Positions 33,632-35,302 of a DNA stretch of 35,302 bases are shown here, piece after piece (the stretch's first letter is position 1; each line of letters starts with the position of its first letter). The stretch comes from an uncultured Azohydromonas sp. (GTDB lineage Bacteria > Pseudomonadota > Gammaproteobacteria > Burkholderiales > Burkholderiaceae_C), in the NCBI RefSeq assembly GCF_937926365.1, contig NZ_CALAOH010000100.1, positions 1-35,302 on the forward strand, read 5' to 3'. A model generated the notes under the pieces. That model was not told the DNA's origin. It was given only the letters and a program-made list of their open reading frames with translations, and did not search any database. Made by a program: the position numbers and the translations under genes.

Positions 33632-35302
33632 ATGACCGTCTCCGCCCCCGCCGCGCGCGCGCCTCAGCAGCGGCTGCGCGACACCCTCGAGCTGGTGTCG
33701 TCGATGCGCTTTGCCATCGCGCTGCTGACCGTGATCTGCATTGCCTCGGTGATCGGCACCGTGGTCAAGCAGCACGAGCCGCTCAACAACTACGTCAACC
33801 AGTTCGGGCCTTTCTGGTCCGAGGTGTTCGGCGCGGTGAACCTCTACAGCGTCTACAGCGCCTGGTGGTTCCTGCTGATCCTGGCCTTCCTGGTGATCTC
33901 CACCAGCCTGTGCATCGCGCGCAACACGCCGCGCTTCCTGGCCGACATGCGCTCGTTCAAGGAGAACGTGCGCGAGTCGGCGCTCAAGGCTTTCCACCAC
34001 AAGGCGCAGGGCGTGCTGCCGGGCGAGACGCCGCAGGCCAGCCTGCAGCGGCTGTCGGCGCTGTTGGCGGGCAACGGCTGGAAGGCCCGGGTGCAGCAGC
34101 GCGAGGGCGGCACCATGATCGCCGCGCGCAAGGGCGCGGCCAACAAGCTCGGCTACATCGCCGCGCACTCGGCCATCGTGCTGATCTGCCTGGGCGGCCT
34201 CTTCGACGGCGACCTGATCGTGCGCGCGCAGATGCTGCTGCTGGGCAAGCAGCCGTACCAGGGCGGCGGGCTGATCCGCGACGTCAAGCCGGAGCACCGG
34301 CTCTCCCCGGCCAACCCCACCTTCCGCGGCAACCTGCTGGTGCCCGAGGGCGCGCGTGCCGGCACCGCGGTGCTGAACATGTCCGACGGCGTGGTGTTGC
34401 AGGACCTGCCCTTCGACATCGAGCTCAAGAAGTTCATCGTCGAGTACTACGACACGGGCATGCCCAAGCTCTTCGCCAGCGAGATCGTGATCCACGACCA
34501 CCAGACCGGCCAGGCGACGCCCGCCACCGTCAAGGTCAACGAGCCCGCCTTCCATCGCGGCATCGCCATCTACCAGAGCAGCTTCGACGACGGCGGCTCG
34601 CAGCTGAAGCTGCAGGCCGTGCCGCTGCGCCCCGACATCAAGCCCTTCACCGTCGCCGGCACCGTGGGCGACAGCACGCCGCTGGACAAGGCGGGCCAGC
34701 CCTACACGCTGGAGCTCACGGGGCTGCGCGTGATCAACGTCGAGAACCTGGGCGGCGCCGGCGACTCCGGCACCGACGTGCGCAAGGTGGACCTGGCCGA
34801 CTCGCTGCAGAAGCACCTGGGCTCCGGCGCCAAGTCGCAGGGCGACAAGCACCTGCAGAACATCGGCCCCTCGGTGAGCTACAAGCTGCGCGACGCCAGC
34901 GGCCAGGCGCGCGAGTTCAACAACTACCAGCTGCCGGTGGAGATCGACGGCCAGCGCGTGCTGCTCGCGGGCATGCGCGACAACCCTAACGAGTCCTTCC
35001 GCTTCCTGCGCATCCCGGTGGACGAGCAGGACCGCATCGACGGCTGGCTGCGCCTGCGCGAGGCACTGCTGGACCCGGCCGCGCGCGAGCAGGCCGCGCG
35101 CCGCTACGCCAAGCTGGCCTCCCCGCCCGACAACCCCGCCACCATGCAGCAGCTGCAGGTGACGGCGCAGCGTGCGCTGGGCCTGTTCGCCGGCACCGAC
35201 AAGCCGCCGGCCGAGGCCCCCGCCGCGGCGGACGCGGCTTCGGGTGCGGCGGCGGCCAGCCCGGCCGCAGACTTCCCGCCCGGCGGCCTGGCGGCGCTGG
35301 CA
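33632..35302 (+). CDS. resB: Cytochrome c biogenesis protein ResB (system II), 3' end outside window
   Basis: Membrane partner of CcsA/ResC in system II cytochrome c maturation; carries heme and presents it to apocytochromes in the periplasm. 557 residues are visible. ELVSSMRFAIALLTVICIASVIGTVVKQ (about 19-46) is the ResB N-terminal signature, followed by helices near 72-92 and 170-188. A large periplasmic domain has LPFDIELKKFIVEYYDTGMPKLFASEI and AFHRGIAIYQSSFDDGG. The frame is open to the window edge, so the last helix is not seen; the ccsA partner is probably next. Confidence 0.95.
   Translation, partial: MTVSAPAARAPQQRLRDTLELVSSMRFAIALLTVICIASVIGTVVKQHEPLNNYVNQFGPFWSEVFGAVNLYSVYSAWWFLLILAFLVISTSLCIARNTPRFLADMRSFKENVRESALKAFHHKAQGVLPGETPQASLQRLSALLAGNGWKARVQQREGGTMIAARKGAANKLGYIAAHSAIVLICLGGLFDGDLIVRAQMLLLGKQPYQGGGLIRDVKPEHRLSPANPTFRGNLLVPEGARAGTAVLNMSDGVVLQDLPFDIELKKFIVEYYDTGMPKLFASEIVIHDHQTGQATPATVKVNEPAFHRGIAIYQSSFDDGGSQLKLQAVPLRPDIKPFTVAGTVGDSTPLDKAGQPYTLELTGLRVINVENLGGAGDSGTDVRKVDLADSLQKHLGSGAKSQGDKHLQNIGPSVSYKLRDASGQAREFNNYQLPVEIDGQRVLLAGMRDNPNESFRFLRIPVDEQDRIDGWLRLREALLDPAAREQAARRYAKLASPPDNPATMQQLQVTAQRALGLFAGTDKPPAEAPAAADAASGAAAASPAADFPPGGLAALA

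Overview
This window looks like an ordinary, gene-dense chromosomal segment of a GC-rich betaproteobacterium, most likely order Burkholderiales (Comamonadaceae-like). The evidence is the gene content and order: hemA-prfA-prmC-grxD-ubiX, ispB facing rplU-rpmA-obg-proB, pilB-pilC-pilD-coaE-yacG, groES-groEL with a CIRCE element, cytochrome c4 followed by system II resB, and a fused pabB-pabC. No phage, plasmid, CRISPR array or defence island is visible. The only mobile DNA is one complete IS4-family insertion sequence.

Layout. 1-3.6 kb (minus strand): nrdA (cut by the left edge) with a long regulatory leader, then ampD coupled to a small membrane-anchored zinc-ribbon protein, and a CcsA/YpjD-like membrane protein. 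3.7-6.5 kb: the two SRP GTPases ffh (+) and ftsY (-) lie tail to tail, followed by tRNA-Met(CAT). 6.6-10.7 kb: pabBC fusion, miaB and two small genes of unknown function. 10.8-15.8 kb: the hemA-prfA-prmC-(barrel-like protein)-grxD-ubiX run. 15.8-18.2 kb (-): proS and a lytic transglycosylase overlapping by 4 bases. 18.3-20.4 kb: rppH with an IS4-family element landed exactly on its stop codon. 20.4-23.3 kb (-): rplU-rpmA-obg-proB. 23.5-24.6 kb: ispB and tRNA-Pro(CGG). 24.9-29.8 kb: pilB-pilC-pilD-coaE-yacG. 29.8-31.9 kb: groES-groEL. 31.9-35.3 kb: engB (-), cytochrome c4 and resB (cut by the right edge).

The most informative signals are regulatory. A phased pair of NrdR boxes and a perfect DnaA 9-mer lie upstream of nrdA. 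An FNR-type palindrome lies upstream of hemA and another upstream of resB. The resB site sits exactly where a class II activator would, relative to a -10 hexamer that itself lies 6 nt before the ATG. Six genes (ypjD, ftsY, hemA, obg, engB, resB) share this layout of a -10-like hexamer 5-7 nt before the ATG with no Shine-Dalgarno, which suggests leaderless or near-leaderless mRNAs. The groESL promoter combines sigma32-like and sigma70-like hexamers with CIRCE.

I found no convincing new multi-gene system. The best candidates for follow-up are the shared FNR-type control of heme entry and cytochrome c maturation, the leaderless pattern, and the conserved-looking proteins of unknown function.
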